Positions 19,699 to 28,880 are shown, numbered from the stretch's first letter. The stretch is 64,000 nucleotides of DNA from SMYC01 sp963578475 (GCA_963578475.1 CAUZCL010000014.1:41099-105098), one strand, 5' to 3'. The notes: a model not told the origin generated them from the sequence alone. Translations and numbers: made by a program.

Positions 19699-21056
19699 AG
19701 CTCTGGGGCGGCCGATTCAAGAAACCCACGGCACCGGAGCTCGAAGCCCTCGGGATCTCGATCGACTTCGACCGAAGGCTCGCCTTCGAAGATGTCCGCA
19801 TCAACCGAGCCTACGCGCGCGAGCTTTCGGCCGTCGGTGTCCTTAGCGAAGCCGAGCTCGAGACCATAATCTTTGGTCTCGACCAAGTTGAGGCGCGGCT
19901 AAAAGAAAACCCCGTTCTCGAGGACGAAGACATTCACACCGCGGTCGAGCGGCTTCTTGCAGAGTTCATCGATCCCGAGATCGCCGCCAAAGTTCCGACA
20001 GGTCGAAGCCGCAACGACCTCGCCGTCACCGAGCTTCGCCTCTATCTCGCGAGCGCCATCGACGCGCGCATGGCGGAAGTCAAGAAGCTTCAAGAGATTT
20101 TGCTCACGCAAGCGCGCGCAAACCAGGACACCGTCATGCCCGGCTACACCCATCTACGCCGCGGACAGCCCGTCGTCTTTGCTCAATACCTCCTTGCTTA
20201 TTTCTGGGCGCTCGACCGAGACCGCGATCGGCTCGCGCAAGCGCGCGAGCGTTCCCTCGAACTTGCCCTCGGCGCGGGCGCTCTGGCCGGCAATCCGTTC
20301 GGCGTCGACAGGCGCCGCCTCGCGGACGAGCTCGGCTTCGAGCGCGTTATTCCAAACAGCATCGACGCGATCTCGTCGCGCGACCACATTCTCGAATTTC
20401 TCTCCGCCGGCGCCATACTCGGAACGCATCTCTCGCGTATGGCTGAAGACCTTATCTTGTGGTCGGGCGCCGAGTACGGCTTCGTCAATATCGACGAGAG
20501 CTACACGACGGGAAGCAGCCTCATGCCGCAGAAGCGCAATCCGGATAGCCTCGAGCTCATCCGAGGCAAGTCCGGTAGACTCACCGGAAACCTCATGGCG
20601 CTTCTCACGATCGTCAAAGGGCTTGCGACCGGCTACCAGCGCGACCTGCAGGAAGACAAAGAGCCTGCCTTCGACACCTTAGATACGCTCGGCCTCCTGC
20701 TGCCGGTGATGGAGGGCGTCATCCGCACGCTCACCGTGAACCGCGAAGGCATGGAGCAAGCGCTCTCGCCCGACTTGCTCGCCACCGACCTCGCCGAGTA
20801 CCTCGTACGCCGCGGGATTCCCTTCCGCAACGCCCACGCCACCGTAGGCGAAGTGCTCGCCCTTGCTGCAGAGAAAGGCGTTTCCCCAGGCGACCTCTCG
20901 CTCGAAGAACTGCGCAGCTTTTCGCCGGAGTTCGAAGACGACGTGTCCAAAGTCTGGGACTACCGGGCCTCCGTGGCTCTACGCGATACCGAAGGTGGGG
21001 TCTCACCGCGCGCGATCGAAGAGCAGCTCGCGAAGGCCGACAAACGGCTAGAATAG
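19695..21056 (+). CDS. argH: Argininosuccinate lyase
   Basis: The 453-residue product cleaves argininosuccinate to arginine and fumarate, the last step of the pathway. Family marks are MKLWGGRF at the start, TGRSRNDLAVTELRLYL near 100, PGYTHLRRGQPV near 150, and the fumarase/lyase signature GSSLMPQKRNPDS near 275 carrying the catalytic serine loop. Length and motif order are normal. It is translationally coupled to argG through an ATGA overlap and followed 21 bases later by a heptosyltransferase gene that may share the transcript. Confidence 0.96.
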   Translation: MKLWGGRFKKPTAPELEALGISIDFDRRLAFEDVRINRAYARELSAVGVLSEAELETIIFGLDQVEARLKENPVLEDEDIHTAVERLLAEFIDPEIAAKVPTGRSRNDLAVTELRLYLASAIDARMAEVKKLQEILLTQARANQDTVMPGYTHLRRGQPVVFAQYLLAYFWALDRDRDRLAQARERSLELALGAGALAGNPFGVDRRRLADELGFERVIPNSIDAISSRDHILEFLSAGAILGTHLSRMAEDLILWSGAEYGFVNIDESYTTGSSLMPQKRNPDSLELIRGKSGRLTGNLMALLTIVKGLATGYQRDLQEDKEPAFDTLDTLGLLLPVMEGVIRTLTVNREGMEQALSPDLLATDLAEYLVRRGIPFRNAHATVGEVLALAAEKGVSPGDLSLEELRSFSPEFEDDVSKVWDYRASVALRDTEGGVSPRAIEEQLAKADKRLE

Positions 21057-21077
21057 CGTTCTGTTTCAAAAACACCG

Positions 21078-22109
21078 ATGCGCATCCTCATGGTTCGCTT
21101 GAGCTCCGTCGGGGATTTGGTCCACACGCTGCCAGTCCTCGTGGCGCTCAGATCTCACTTTCCCGACGCGACGATCGATTGGCTCGTCGAGACGCGCTTT
21201 CGCGACGTCTTGGCGTCGAACCCCGAGCTCGACGAGCTCGTCGAAGTGGACACGCTAGGTTGGCGCAAGCGCCTTTTCTCACCCGCTACGTGGAAAGAGA
21301 TCGCCGCGAGCACGCGCTCGATTCGGCGCCGGAGCTATGACGTCGTGCTCGACCTTCAAGGCACGATCAAATCATCTGTGGCCGCGCGGCTCGCCAAGAG
21401 CGACCGCCACATCGGTTTTTCACGAAGCGCCCTCAAGGAGCGCGCCGCCGCGCTCCTATATTCGGAGCATGTGAGCGTCAACGGCGAGCCGCATCACGTC
21501 ATCGATCGCCACCTGCGACTCCTGAGCGCGCTCGATATCGAGACCAAAGAACGCGCCTTTCCTCTGGTTGTTCAAAACGAGATGGAAGAAGAGTCGGAAC
21601 GCAGCCTGGCATCGCTCGCGCTGACCGAATACGTCATCTTGAACCCGGGCGGTGCCTGGGTCACGAAACGCTGGGCCCCCGAGAAATTCGGCGCGCTCGC
21701 GGCCGCCATCGCCAAGGAGTGGAAGCTCCCTACTCTCGTGGTCTGGGGGCCGGGCGAAGCAGAGCTCGCACAAAGAATCGTGGACACGTCGGAAGGCTCG
21801 GCACAGCTCGCGCCCGCCACCGGCATTCGCGGCCTCATTCCCTACATCCGTCGCGCCCGCTTATTCGTAAGCGGTGATACGGGCCCGATGCACTTGGCCT
21901 CGGCCGTCGGTGTCCCCGTCGTCGGCATCTTCGGCCCGACCGACCCAGCGAAAAACGGTCCCTTCGGGCCCAACGACGCGGTTGTCTGGAAGGAAGTGGA
22001 TTGCGGGCCGTGCTACAAACGTCGCTGTCCCGGCTTCGACAACGTGTGCATGACTTCGATTGAGATCGAGGACGTGCTCCCGGCGGTACGCGAGCGACTC
22101 ACCGTTTGA
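21078..22109 (+). CDS. LPS heptosyltransferase I-like (glycosyltransferase family 9)
   Basis: This 343-residue GT-B enzyme begins MRILMVRLSSVGDLVHTLP, the classic start of WaaC/RfaC and WaaF proteins. The middle has LDLQGTIKSS, and the C-terminal donor site has SGDTGPMHLASAVGVP and IFGPTDP near 270-295. WaaC adds the first heptose to Kdo-lipid A on the cytoplasmic side of the inner membrane. It could also be a WaaF- or WaaQ-type enzyme; the VRLSSVGDLVHTLP start favours WaaC. Its last codons are duplicated 840 bases downstream. Confidence 0.85.
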   Translation: MRILMVRLSSVGDLVHTLPVLVALRSHFPDATIDWLVETRFRDVLASNPELDELVEVDTLGWRKRLFSPATWKEIAASTRSIRRRSYDVVLDLQGTIKSSVAARLAKSDRHIGFSRSALKERAAALLYSEHVSVNGEPHHVIDRHLRLLSALDIETKERAFPLVVQNEMEEESERSLASLALTEYVILNPGGAWVTKRWAPEKFGALAAAIAKEWKLPTLVVWGPGEAELAQRIVDTSEGSAQLAPATGIRGLIPYIRRARLFVSGDTGPMHLASAVGVPVVGIFGPTDPAKNGPFGPNDAVVWKEVDCGPCYKRRCPGFDNVCMTSIEIEDVLPAVRERLTV

Positions 22110-22241
22110 TCACTTTTTCCGAAGCTCCCACAAGATCAAGTCGCGAAAGACCGAAAGCGGAAAGATAAACAGGAGCTTCAGCACTCCCGCATGCTCGCCT
22201 CGACGGTGGAGCTCCTCGGCCGCCGTCGTTGCGTAGGTGTC
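22085..22241 (+). repeat. Copy A of duplicated heptosyltransferase/glycosyltransferase junction
   Basis: The sequence 22085-22130 matches 22924-22969, and 22131-22241 matches about 23054-23164, with a few substitutions. Copy A thus repeats the last codons of the heptosyltransferase gene and the 3' part of the GT2 gene, but lacks the 84 bases corresponding to 22970-23053. Copy A lies directly after the intact heptosyltransferase gene and is itself non-coding. The two copies flank a block of insertion-sequence fragments. Confidence 0.85.
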
Positions 22242-22494
22242 CCGCAGTGTGCCAAAACTCGATCAACGCCGGATGCTGAGTGTTGGCAGGTCGTTGAAGC
22301 GTTCAGGAGCGAGCCCCCGGACTCGATCGGGCGGCTAGAATCGGGCCCATGCAACCGTACCTATGGCAGTTCTTCGTCATGGCCTTCGCCAGATGGGTCG
22401 TCGCATGTTCCCTCCATAGGTGCGGGCCCTCGACCATGGCAACCTCTGTTTCGTGGCTACGGGCTCGACAGTGGATGGCGATGGCCAAGCCGGA
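22242..22494. other. Unassigned spacer inside the duplicated block
   Basis: No convincing gene was seen. Short open frames exist on both strands, but none resembles a known family. The stretch sits between duplication copy A and the IS91-family remnant and is probably debris from insertion and deletion events. Confidence 0.4.
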
Positions 22495-22740
22495 TGTAGA
22501 TCCTCTCTTTCATCATCAAGCCTCAGACCATCAAAACAATCCTCGACGCAATGGATCTGCCCTCGCAAAACCCCAGCCACTCGCGCATTCGCCTCCCCTT
22601 TTCAGAGACACGACCTACGTGCCTCTTTGAACCGCGAGTAACGGCAAAGCCCGTGCTCCCAACGCCACTGGTCCATTTGTCGCCAGCGAACAAGCACAAT
22701 TCTCACCCACCTCCCCTCTTAACACCTGCGTCGCCCATTC
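22495..22740 (+). mobile_element. IS91-family 3'-end remnant, plus orientation
   Basis: This stretch is closely similar to the reverse complement of about 28100-28320, including the last codons of the transposase (TIKTILDAMDLPSQNPSH, compare TIKKTLDAMALPSQKPEP) and the non-coding tail with AACGCCACTGGTC and ATTCTCACC. Only the C-terminal end of the transposase and the downstream terminus remain, and frames are disrupted. It is a second, opposite-oriented relic of the same element family. Confidence 0.7.
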
Positions 22741-22860
22741 GCCCCCCTTTCCGCACAGAAGATGCCTTCAAACTCCCCCTGGCGCCCGGGGCGCCGAGTC
22801 GCTTGGCCACCAGGCGGAAAAGCAATCTACTAAAGGGCCACTCAGACTAACGGTGCTGCG

Positions 22861-22917
22861 GACGGCTTGGGGGGTTGCTCCGTTTCTACCATCGGGAAGC
22901 CGCATGAATATCTTGAC
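22861..22917 (+). mobile_element. 3'-end fragment of the integrase-type IS found at 23.8-24.8 kb
   Basis: On the plus strand this fragment reads LGGLLRFYHREAA followed by a stop, the same C-terminus as the transposase at 23831-24740 (RLGGLLRFYHRGAA), and runs on into TGAATATCTTGACC, a degraded copy of that element's terminal repeat. It abuts duplication copy B, so an IS end marks that boundary. Confidence 0.75.
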
Positions 22918-22923
22918 CCTACG

Positions 22924-23164
22924 GGTACGCGAGCGACTCAGCGTTTGATCACTTTTTTCGAAGCTCCCAGAGCTTCGCGTATTTGCTGAACGAGTAGAAC
23001 GCTCCCGTCATGGCCATGATGATGCCGTTCCGGCCGTCGAGAATCCCCGCCTTCAAGATCAAATCGCGGAAGACCGAAAGCGGAAAGATAAACAGGAGCT
23101 TCAGCACTCCCGCATGCTCGCCTCGACGGTGGAGCTCCTCGGCCGCCGTCGTCGCATAGGTGTC
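22924..23164 (+). repeat. Copy B of the duplicated gene junction
   Basis: This is the intact copy, containing the tail of the heptosyltransferase coding sequence directly abutting the stop of the GT2 gene (the overlapping TGATCA). It shows that the two genes were once convergent neighbours before about 840 bases were inserted. Copy A at 22085-22241 is the truncated duplicate. Confidence 0.85.
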
Positions 23165-23692
23165 GCCTTTGAGGACCCGGTGACTCAGAGATTCGGTCGT
23201 ATAGTGGTGAAGCTCTCCCTCGAGACGCTCGACGACGCCGTCCACGAGAACACGCTCATGCACACGGTGATCGGAGACGCGGCCTTTTTCTCGCTGGAAC
23301 AGCCGCTCGACATAAGAAGGCCTCCCGTTTCCGAACCGTAAGCGAGCGCCGCAGTAGTAATTTACGCGCCGCATGGAGTACCCCGCGACGCTTCCCTTCG
23401 ACTGCACTACGCGTTGTATCCCGGCCGCAAGCGTATCGTCAACGACTTCGTCCGCGTCGAGAAGGAGCACCCAGTCCCCCTCGGCTTTTGATAGCGCGTA
23501 GCTCTTCTGATGGCCGTAGCCTTGCCAGTCTTCCTGTAAGTAGACCTTGGCGCCGAGCTCTTCGGCGAGCTCGCGCGTGCCGTCCGTCGAGCCGGAATCC
23601 ACCACGACGATCGCATCCGCGAAGGAAACGGCCGAAAGGGTCCGCTTCAAAAGATGCGCGGCATCGCGGGTAATCAGTACGACCGACAGCAT
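22949..23692 (-). CDS. Glycosyltransferase family 2, LPS core WaaE-like
   Basis: From the ATG at 23692 (MLSVVLITRDAAHLLKRTL) the 247-residue product is a GT-A fold enzyme with VDSGSTDGT near 36, LLLDADEVVDDT near 78 and a C-terminal hydrophobic segment. The best resemblance is to WaaE/KdtX-type beta-1,4-glucosyltransferases that modify inner-core heptose, which suits its position facing a heptosyltransferase gene. The activated sugar is not determinable here. Upstream in-frame codons to 23722 look non-native. The gene is intact despite the mobile-element debris on both sides. Confidence 0.82.
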   Translation of the reverse strand: MLSVVLITRDAAHLLKRTLSAVSFADAIVVVDSGSTDGTRELAEELGAKVYLQEDWQGYGHQKSYALSKAEGDWVLLLDADEVVDDTLAAGIQRVVQSKGSVAGYSMRRVNYYCGARLRFGNGRPSYVERLFQREKGRVSDHRVHERVLVDGVVERLEGELHHYTTESLSHRVLKGDTYATTAAEELHRRGEHAGVLKLLFIFPLSVFRDLILKAGILDGRNGIIMAMTGAFYSFSKYAKLWELRKK

Positions 23693-23818
23693 GGGCCTTA
23701 TCATAGCGGACCGTGAAAACAACCCGCAGTGCTGAGCTCAGGTCCCGAGACATCGACCGGTTGTTGCGGAGCACTAGCGAAGTTCCAAGAACTCTTCTAG
23801 CGACAAGTTGAGCCCGTG

Positions 23819-24831
23819 AGGTCAAAATACTCATGCGGCTCCCCGATGGTAGAAACGGAGCAACCCGCCAAGCCGTTCACGGGAGCGCACCTTGCCTTCG
23901 GACTGATGTAACTCCTCGCTGGCTGGGAACAGCAGCAGGTTCTCCTTGCCTTGATGATTTCTCTCGTGATGGTGGACGACGTACTCCCTTAGCGCATGAC
24001 GAAGCGACTTCTCGCCGAACAGGAATAGCTTCGAGAGACATTCCTCTTTGACGGACTTCACCCAGCGCTCCGCGAACGAGTAATTCGGGCTCCGTGCGGG
24101 CAGCTTGACAGGCGTGATGCCGACCGCCTCAATGGTGAGCCGGTAAAACGTAGTACGTCACCAACCCGCCCTGAGTCCACACCTCCGCGGTGAAGAAATC
24201 TGTCGCCGCGAGGACGTCCATGTGCGAACGGATGAACTCCGTCCAGGTGATGGTCTTCTTTCGCTCAGGGGCAGGCGGTATGCCTTGGCGTTTCAGAATG
24301 TTACCGACGGTTTGGTCGCTCACTTCATGCCCGAGGTTGGCTGACGCCCCGGCAATCCGGTCGTAGCCCCAGGACTCGTTCTCCTTGGCGAGACGCACCA
24401 CCAGCTCTTCGATGTCGGCGCCGACCCGCGGTCGCCCTGGATATTGACGGTTCTTGGAGCCGTCGAACTTCTTCGCCACAAGCCTCCGGTGCCAACCCAG
24501 AATCGTGTCGGGTTTCACGAAACTCGCGATCTCGTCAAGGGCTTGCTTACCTAGACGCTTTCCGATCTCAGCCAGAGACCGCCGTTCGCCATCGGTCAGG
24601 CGCAAGCGACCCTGGATCTGATTTCGAAGAACTCGATTCTCGGCCACAAGATACTTGTTGCGCAGCAGCAGCTCTTCGTCGACCGCCCCGGTGATGTACG
24701 CCAGCTGGTCTTCCAGTCCATCGTCACTCCTTCCGGTGAACTGGAATACTTATCCGACCGCGATGGCGGGTTCAAGCCGCCTTTCGGAAGGTGCAAACTG
24801 CTGACCGCCGGGCGTTTGAGTATTTTGACCA
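23819..24831 (-). mobile_element. Integrase-type insertion sequence with internal deletion
   Basis: Terminal inverted repeats GGTCAAAATACTCA (23820-23833) and TGAGTATTTTGACC (24817-24830) bound about one kilobase. The inside is a single transposase-like gene on the minus strand with an internal deletion. Target-site duplications are not obvious. The right end lies 12 bases from the 3' end of the DUF885-like gene, so insertion may have trimmed that gene. Confidence 0.8.
23831..24740 (-). pseudogene. Transposase with helix-turn-helix and rve integrase core, internally deleted
   Basis: Reading the minus strand, the N-terminal region has LEDQLAYITGAVDEELLLRN and LVAENRVLRNQIQGR, then the helix-turn-helix-like region LTDGERRSLAEIGKRLG, PGRPRV, WGYDRIAGA and the start of the integrase core (MDVLAATDFFTAEVWT, holding the first catalytic Asp). 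After VTYYVL the sequence jumps to TIEAVGITPVKLPARSPN and the C-terminal SVKEECLSKLFLFGE. Roughly 65 codons of the core, including the second catalytic Asp, are missing and the frame shifts at the join. The start region is also out of frame. The element cannot move by itself. Confidence 0.82.
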
Positions 24832-24842
24832 GACGGGAATCT

Positions 24843-26144
24843 TCATGGCGGATGTTCATTGTCGAGGAACAAACTGCCTGCAGTGAGCATCTGTTCGAAC
24901 ACTTCCCACTTCTCTGACGTTTCTGCGCGGCCCTCGAGATGGTCCCGCATCATCCGCTCGCCCACTTCGTAGCTCGCGACGTGTGAGCGATAGATCGTCA
25001 CGAACCGCAGAGCCGATTCCACGTCGGTGGTGAGCGCGTAGGTCTGGAGCCAGTCGCGGGCCTGTCGTCCGGTGAGCTCGCGATCGAGATAGCGTCGCGC
25101 CGTTTCCGTTTGTGCGGCGCGAAGCTTCTTGGCCTCTCGACGGACGGCATCGTAGTGTTCGTAGTCTTTTGTGGCGAGGCCAGCGAGTGGAAACAAGACC
25201 TCCCGCTCGAATCGACGCCTGTCTTCCGATGGAAAAACGAGCTCGACGCCGATCTCGGCGAGACCTTCCGAGAAAGCCGAGAAGGGGCTGAAGAGTGGTG
25301 TCACCGTGTATTCCTGCCAGCCCAAACTTCGAACGAGGCGCGATTCGAGCAGCACTTGCATCGTGTGATGACCTGGATAAACCTCGTGACAGGCCAAATC
25401 GATCATCGAATCGATGGTCAACGAGAAGCCGGAGTTGAGCTCGATGAGGCTCTCGTAACTACCCTGGTACCAACTATAGGCGGCCCACGGCTTGCCTTTT
25501 ACGAGCTCCAACTGGTAGCTCTCGCCGGCCGGCAGGTCGATGTGCTCGGTCGTTCGTCGGCGACACTCTTCGATGGCAGCTTCGAAGACCGTTGCCAGCT
25601 TGTTCGCTGGTACGACGTAGCGATGCTGGTGGATCTGAAACCTCGCGAGCAGAGGGCCGTCCCCCTCGAGTAGGCGGTCCAGACCCTCTAGCCGAGAGGC
25701 GAGCTCGGCTTCGCTCCAATGCGGAGCGATTCCGCCGTAGAGCACCTTTGTCTCTTCGTCGAAGCTCATGCTGTCTCCGCGCACCAAATCGACACGTCGC
25801 TGCAGCGATTCCAGCTGCCGCCTCAGGAAGCCGAGCCGCCGCCGTTCAATATCTGTTTTGGGCTCGAAGGCATGCAGCCGCTTCAATAGCCGGCCCGATT
25901 CGAATCCGATGCTCGCCGTCGTTTCGACCCGATGCCCCGCTTCCGCCCTCCACTCTTCCGGTCCGTAATACGATTCGACGTAGCCTGAATCTCGGGTGCC
26001 GAGAGCGAGAGCGAGCAACACGTAGTCTCGCGCGAGCGCGTTCGCCCGCGGCTCGGGCGAAGCGCGGCAAAACGCGAGGAGCGCCGCAAGCGCGAGAGCG
26101 GCCCCAGAAAACGGCAACGCGAATCCGGAGCGAGGAAACGGCAT
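24843..26144 (-). CDS. DUF885-like exported protein with HExxH-type motif
   Basis: The protein, about 433 residues from ATG 26144, has a signal or membrane-anchor segment (FSGAALALAALLAFC, possible lipobox LLAFC) and the conserved block IDLACHEVYPGHHTMQVLLESR near 270. This matches the DUF885 family, helical proteins thought to be metal-dependent carboxypeptidases. A second conserved glutamate occurs in FSEGLAEIGVELVF. The function is inferred from the zinc motif only. The C-terminus ends at 24843, 12 bases from the IS terminal repeat, so a few terminal residues may have been replaced. An alternative start is 26168. Confidence 0.75.
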   Translation of the reverse strand: MPFPRSGFALPFSGAALALAALLAFCRASPEPRANALARDYVLLALALGTRDSGYVESYYGPEEWRAEAGHRVETTASIGFESGRLLKRLHAFEPKTDIERRRLGFLRRQLESLQRRVDLVRGDSMSFDEETKVLYGGIAPHWSEAELASRLEGLDRLLEGDGPLLARFQIHQHRYVVPANKLATVFEAAIEECRRRTTEHIDLPAGESYQLELVKGKPWAAYSWYQGSYESLIELNSGFSLTIDSMIDLACHEVYPGHHTMQVLLESRLVRSLGWQEYTVTPLFSPFSAFSEGLAEIGVELVFPSEDRRRFEREVLFPLAGLATKDYEHYDAVRREAKKLRAAQTETARRYLDRELTGRQARDWLQTYALTTDVESALRFVTIYRSHVASYEVGERMMRDHLEGRAETSEKWEVFEQMLTAGSLFLDNEHPP

Positions 26145-26180
26145 GGCCGGAAAGTGTAACCCGATCATCCGTCAGCTCTG

Positions 26181-26209
26181 TTGACAAAGTCGTTTCGCTG
26201 TCGTAGTTT
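26181..26209 (+). promoter_or_regulatory. Sigma-70-like promoter for the M20-like lipoprotein gene
   Basis: TTGACA at 26181-26186 is a perfect -35 hexamer. Seventeen bases later TAGTTT (26204-26209) is an acceptable -10. Transcription would begin near 26216, about 37 bases before the GTG start at 26253, leaving room for the TGGAGG ribosome site at 26241-26246. Confidence 0.55.
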
Positions 26210-26252
26210 GACCTCCTTGACTAAACCGATTTCGTCAAATTGGAGGGCTCCC

Positions 26253-27908
26253 GTGCGTTGGCGATTGGCCTTGGTGATGGCTAGTGTCTTTCTTTCTCAT
26301 TGCACTCCGGAACCAGGCCTCGAGCCCGCACTCGAGAGCGCTCAGGGCACGGCCGGTGCGTTGGGGATTCGGCCGCAAGGAGACGAGGAGCTTTCCCCGG
26401 ACATCGAGCAGCTTCCGGACGAGCTCAAACAGGTGTTCGACTTCATCGATGCCAACATCGACGACCACGTGCTCAATTTGCGCAAGTGGGTCCAGCAGCC
26501 AAGCATCTCGAACTCCGGTGAAGGCATACCTGAATCGGCCAGCATGGTGCAGGGTTTTTTCGAGCAGCTCGGTTGTCAAGATAGCCGCGTGTTCGACGTA
26601 GCGATGACCGAGTGGGGACAGCCGGGCAACCCCGTCGTATACGCGCGGTGCGATTACGGCGCCCCGCAAACGCTGCTCGTCTACTGGATGTACGACACCA
26701 TGCCCATCACACAGCCGGACGCTTGGATCGTGCCGCCGTTCGACGGTAGCCTCGTCGAGTATGGCCCGTTCAAGAAAGTCATGATTGGTCGTGGCACCAA
26801 TAATTCCAAGGGCCCACAGATGGTCCAATGGAACGCTTTCAAGTCCATCGTGGACGTGACCGGGAAGCTCCCGGTCAATCTCATCTTCGTGGCGGAAGGC
26901 GACGAGGAGCGCATGTCGATCGGACTGAGGCAGTGGGTCCGCGAGCACCACGAGCTCGTCGCCGACGCAGAAGCGTTGTTCCGGACGGGCCGGCAAGGGC
27001 GAAGTGGGGCCGGCGGCCTCTCGGGCTCGTCAGAGGGCTGCGTTTACATCGAGCTAACGACGAGCGGCAGGAGTTGGGGACGCGGGCCGGTCGCCTCGAA
27101 TATTCATGGCTCGCGCAAGCGGGCTGCCGACAGTCCCGCGTGGAGACATATCGAGATGCTGGCGACGCTCGTCTCGGATAACGGCAACAAGATTCTGGTG
27201 CCCGGCTTCAAAGACGATGCTCGACCACTTCGGCCTTTCGAAGAGGAGATGCTGAAGAAAACGGCCGAAGGGATCGACTTGAAAATCGCGGCGGAGAACA
27301 TGGGGCTCGCTCGGTTCACCTCGGACGACCCCTACGAGTACGCGAAGATGGCGCGCTACGGCATCTCGTTGAACTTGGACGGCATTTGGGGCGGCAACAT
27401 GTATCCCGCTGGGGCCGGGGCGATCTTGCCCAACAGGATCACATCGAAGCACAACATCCGCTACGTGCCCGAGCAGGACGGGCTCGAAATCGTACAGAGG
27501 ATCCGGGAATTCCTCGATGCCAACGGATACGAGGATGTCGAAATGACGGTCATCGGTGACGTCCCCTGGTCAGAGATGAGCTTCGACTCCGACGTGGCAA
27601 GAGCCTTCTTGCGAATGTACGACATCTTCGGCATCTCGCACCGGGACCGGCCCGACGAAGCGACCATTCTCGGAGGCTACTGGCCCGCTTACCTTTTCGT
27701 GAACGATGAGGTGAGTCCCATCCAAATCCCCATCGCCGGTGGCGGGGCGGGACATGGTGGAGGTTCGCACGCGGCCAACGAGTTCTGGGTCATCGAGGGC
27801 GCCGGGAAAGTTTACGGAATGGCGGGCGCCGAAAAGTCGGTGGCGACAGCACTCTATGCCTATGCGGGATTAATCCCTGAAGCGCCTGAAGAGGAGACCG
27901 GGAACTGA
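26253..27908 (+). CDS. M20-family peptidase-like lipoprotein with altered metal ligands
   Basis: From the GTG at 26253, with TGGAGG seven bases upstream, the 551-residue product begins with a lipoprotein signal (lipobox FLSHC). The remainder aligns by eye with M20 metallopeptidases: VVYARCDYGAP, then LVYWMYDTMPI where relatives have GHYDVQP, GRGTNNSKGP where they have GRGxxDxKG, and AEGDEERMSIG for the catalytic Glu motif. The first His ligand is therefore Met and the bridging Asp is Asn. C-terminal GGAGHGGGSHAANEF retains a His. It may be a non-catalytic or differently metallated member. The TTG at 26181 is the -35 element, not a start. Confidence 0.75.
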   Translation: MRWRLALVMASVFLSHCTPEPGLEPALESAQGTAGALGIRPQGDEELSPDIEQLPDELKQVFDFIDANIDDHVLNLRKWVQQPSISNSGEGIPESASMVQGFFEQLGCQDSRVFDVAMTEWGQPGNPVVYARCDYGAPQTLLVYWMYDTMPITQPDAWIVPPFDGSLVEYGPFKKVMIGRGTNNSKGPQMVQWNAFKSIVDVTGKLPVNLIFVAEGDEERMSIGLRQWVREHHELVADAEALFRTGRQGRSGAGGLSGSSEGCVYIELTTSGRSWGRGPVASNIHGSRKRAADSPAWRHIEMLATLVSDNGNKILVPGFKDDARPLRPFEEEMLKKTAEGIDLKIAAENMGLARFTSDDPYEYAKMARYGISLNLDGIWGGNMYPAGAGAILPNRITSKHNIRYVPEQDGLEIVQRIREFLDANGYEDVEMTVIGDVPWSEMSFDSDVARAFLRMYDIFGISHRDRPDEATILGGYWPAYLFVNDEVSPIQIPIAGGGAGHGGGSHAANEFWVIEGAGKVYGMAGAEKSVATALYAYAGLIPEAPEEETGN

Positions 27909-28089
27909 GCGGTCGCTAACGCTTGTTCAGGGCCTGGCAAACCCAACGGACAGCCGACTTAAACCCTATAGCACATTGCTTTTCCGTTGGCCGCGCACAA
28001 AGCTGTTGATGGAGCGCTGCGGGGCGATTTCGAACGCGAATTTCAGTGCAAAGAGTGTAGGACGCATGAGGGTGGTGGTTTTCAGGCGA

Positions 28090-28800
28090 GGGTCAGGTGA
28101 GAATAGTGCTAGAGCGCTGGTGTCAAATAGACCGGTGGCGTTGGGCTGCGCTGGGCGTGAGGTTACGCTAGCGGTTCAGAGAGGCGCGTAGGTCGTGTCT
28201 CTGAAAAGGGGAGGTGAATGAGCGAGCGGCTCTGGCTTTTGTGAGGGCAAGGCCATTGCGTCGAGGGTTTTCTTGATGGTCTTGGGCTTGGTGATGAAAG
28301 AGAGAATCTTGACTTCGCCCCCACAGAAGGAACACAGCAAAGGGTCAATTCCGTACACTTTTTGGATCATCTTGGCCCAGGTGAGCCTGCGTTGTCGGTG
28401 CGCGTCGCTGCTATCTTGGCCGTGTTGGTTGTCTTCAGTAGAATTTTCAATGCCGGACTCTCTCCGGCGTTTTGCGCGTGAGGCGTTTGCATAATAGCCC
28501 CAGTTTCGGATGAGTTGCTGTCCGGGTTCGGGGATATGGTCGGTGATTCGGGCGATGAACTCGAGAACATCCCATCGTGCTATCCCGGCTGAAGGGCCCT
28601 TCGAGCGTTTGGGTTGTGCCTGGTAAGTTACCTCAGCGCGCTCGTCGTCCCAGTTCAAACGCTCGAGGACGAGGGGCAGCGAATCATGTATTGGCCGAGC
28701 CTGACGGCGTCGGCAATGGTCTCCACCCGAACGCTTGCGTCTGCGGAGAAGCCGCTATGGTTCCAACTGAGCATGTTATTGACGGTATCGCGCCCGGTCT
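28090..28800 (-). mobile_element. IS91-family transposase remnant, minus orientation
   Basis: The minus-strand frame 28658-28176 encodes the C-terminal end of an IS91-type transposase: HIPEPGQQLIRNWGYYAN, then RRLTWAKMIQKVYGIDPLLC with FCGGEVKILSFIT (zinc-ribbon-like end). Upstream, another frame reads NMLSWNHSGFSADASVRVE and LGQYMIRCP, the preceding part, so there is a frameshift near 28670. The N-terminal half with the replication-initiator tyrosine motifs is missing. The tail to 28090 matches the plus-strand relic at 22495-22740. The 27909-28089 spacer holds nothing recognisable. Confidence 0.78.
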
Positions 28801-28880
28801 TTTTCTAAAGCCTTTTCGGGCCAAGATTACACGCCCACGCCGAACCCGACGGTAGATACTTTTGCGCAAATGCCATCAAC

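Noticed and set aside
23814..24836. Target-site duplication around the integrase-type IS
   Set aside because: Bases just outside the terminal repeats do not match convincingly, so no duplication is claimed.
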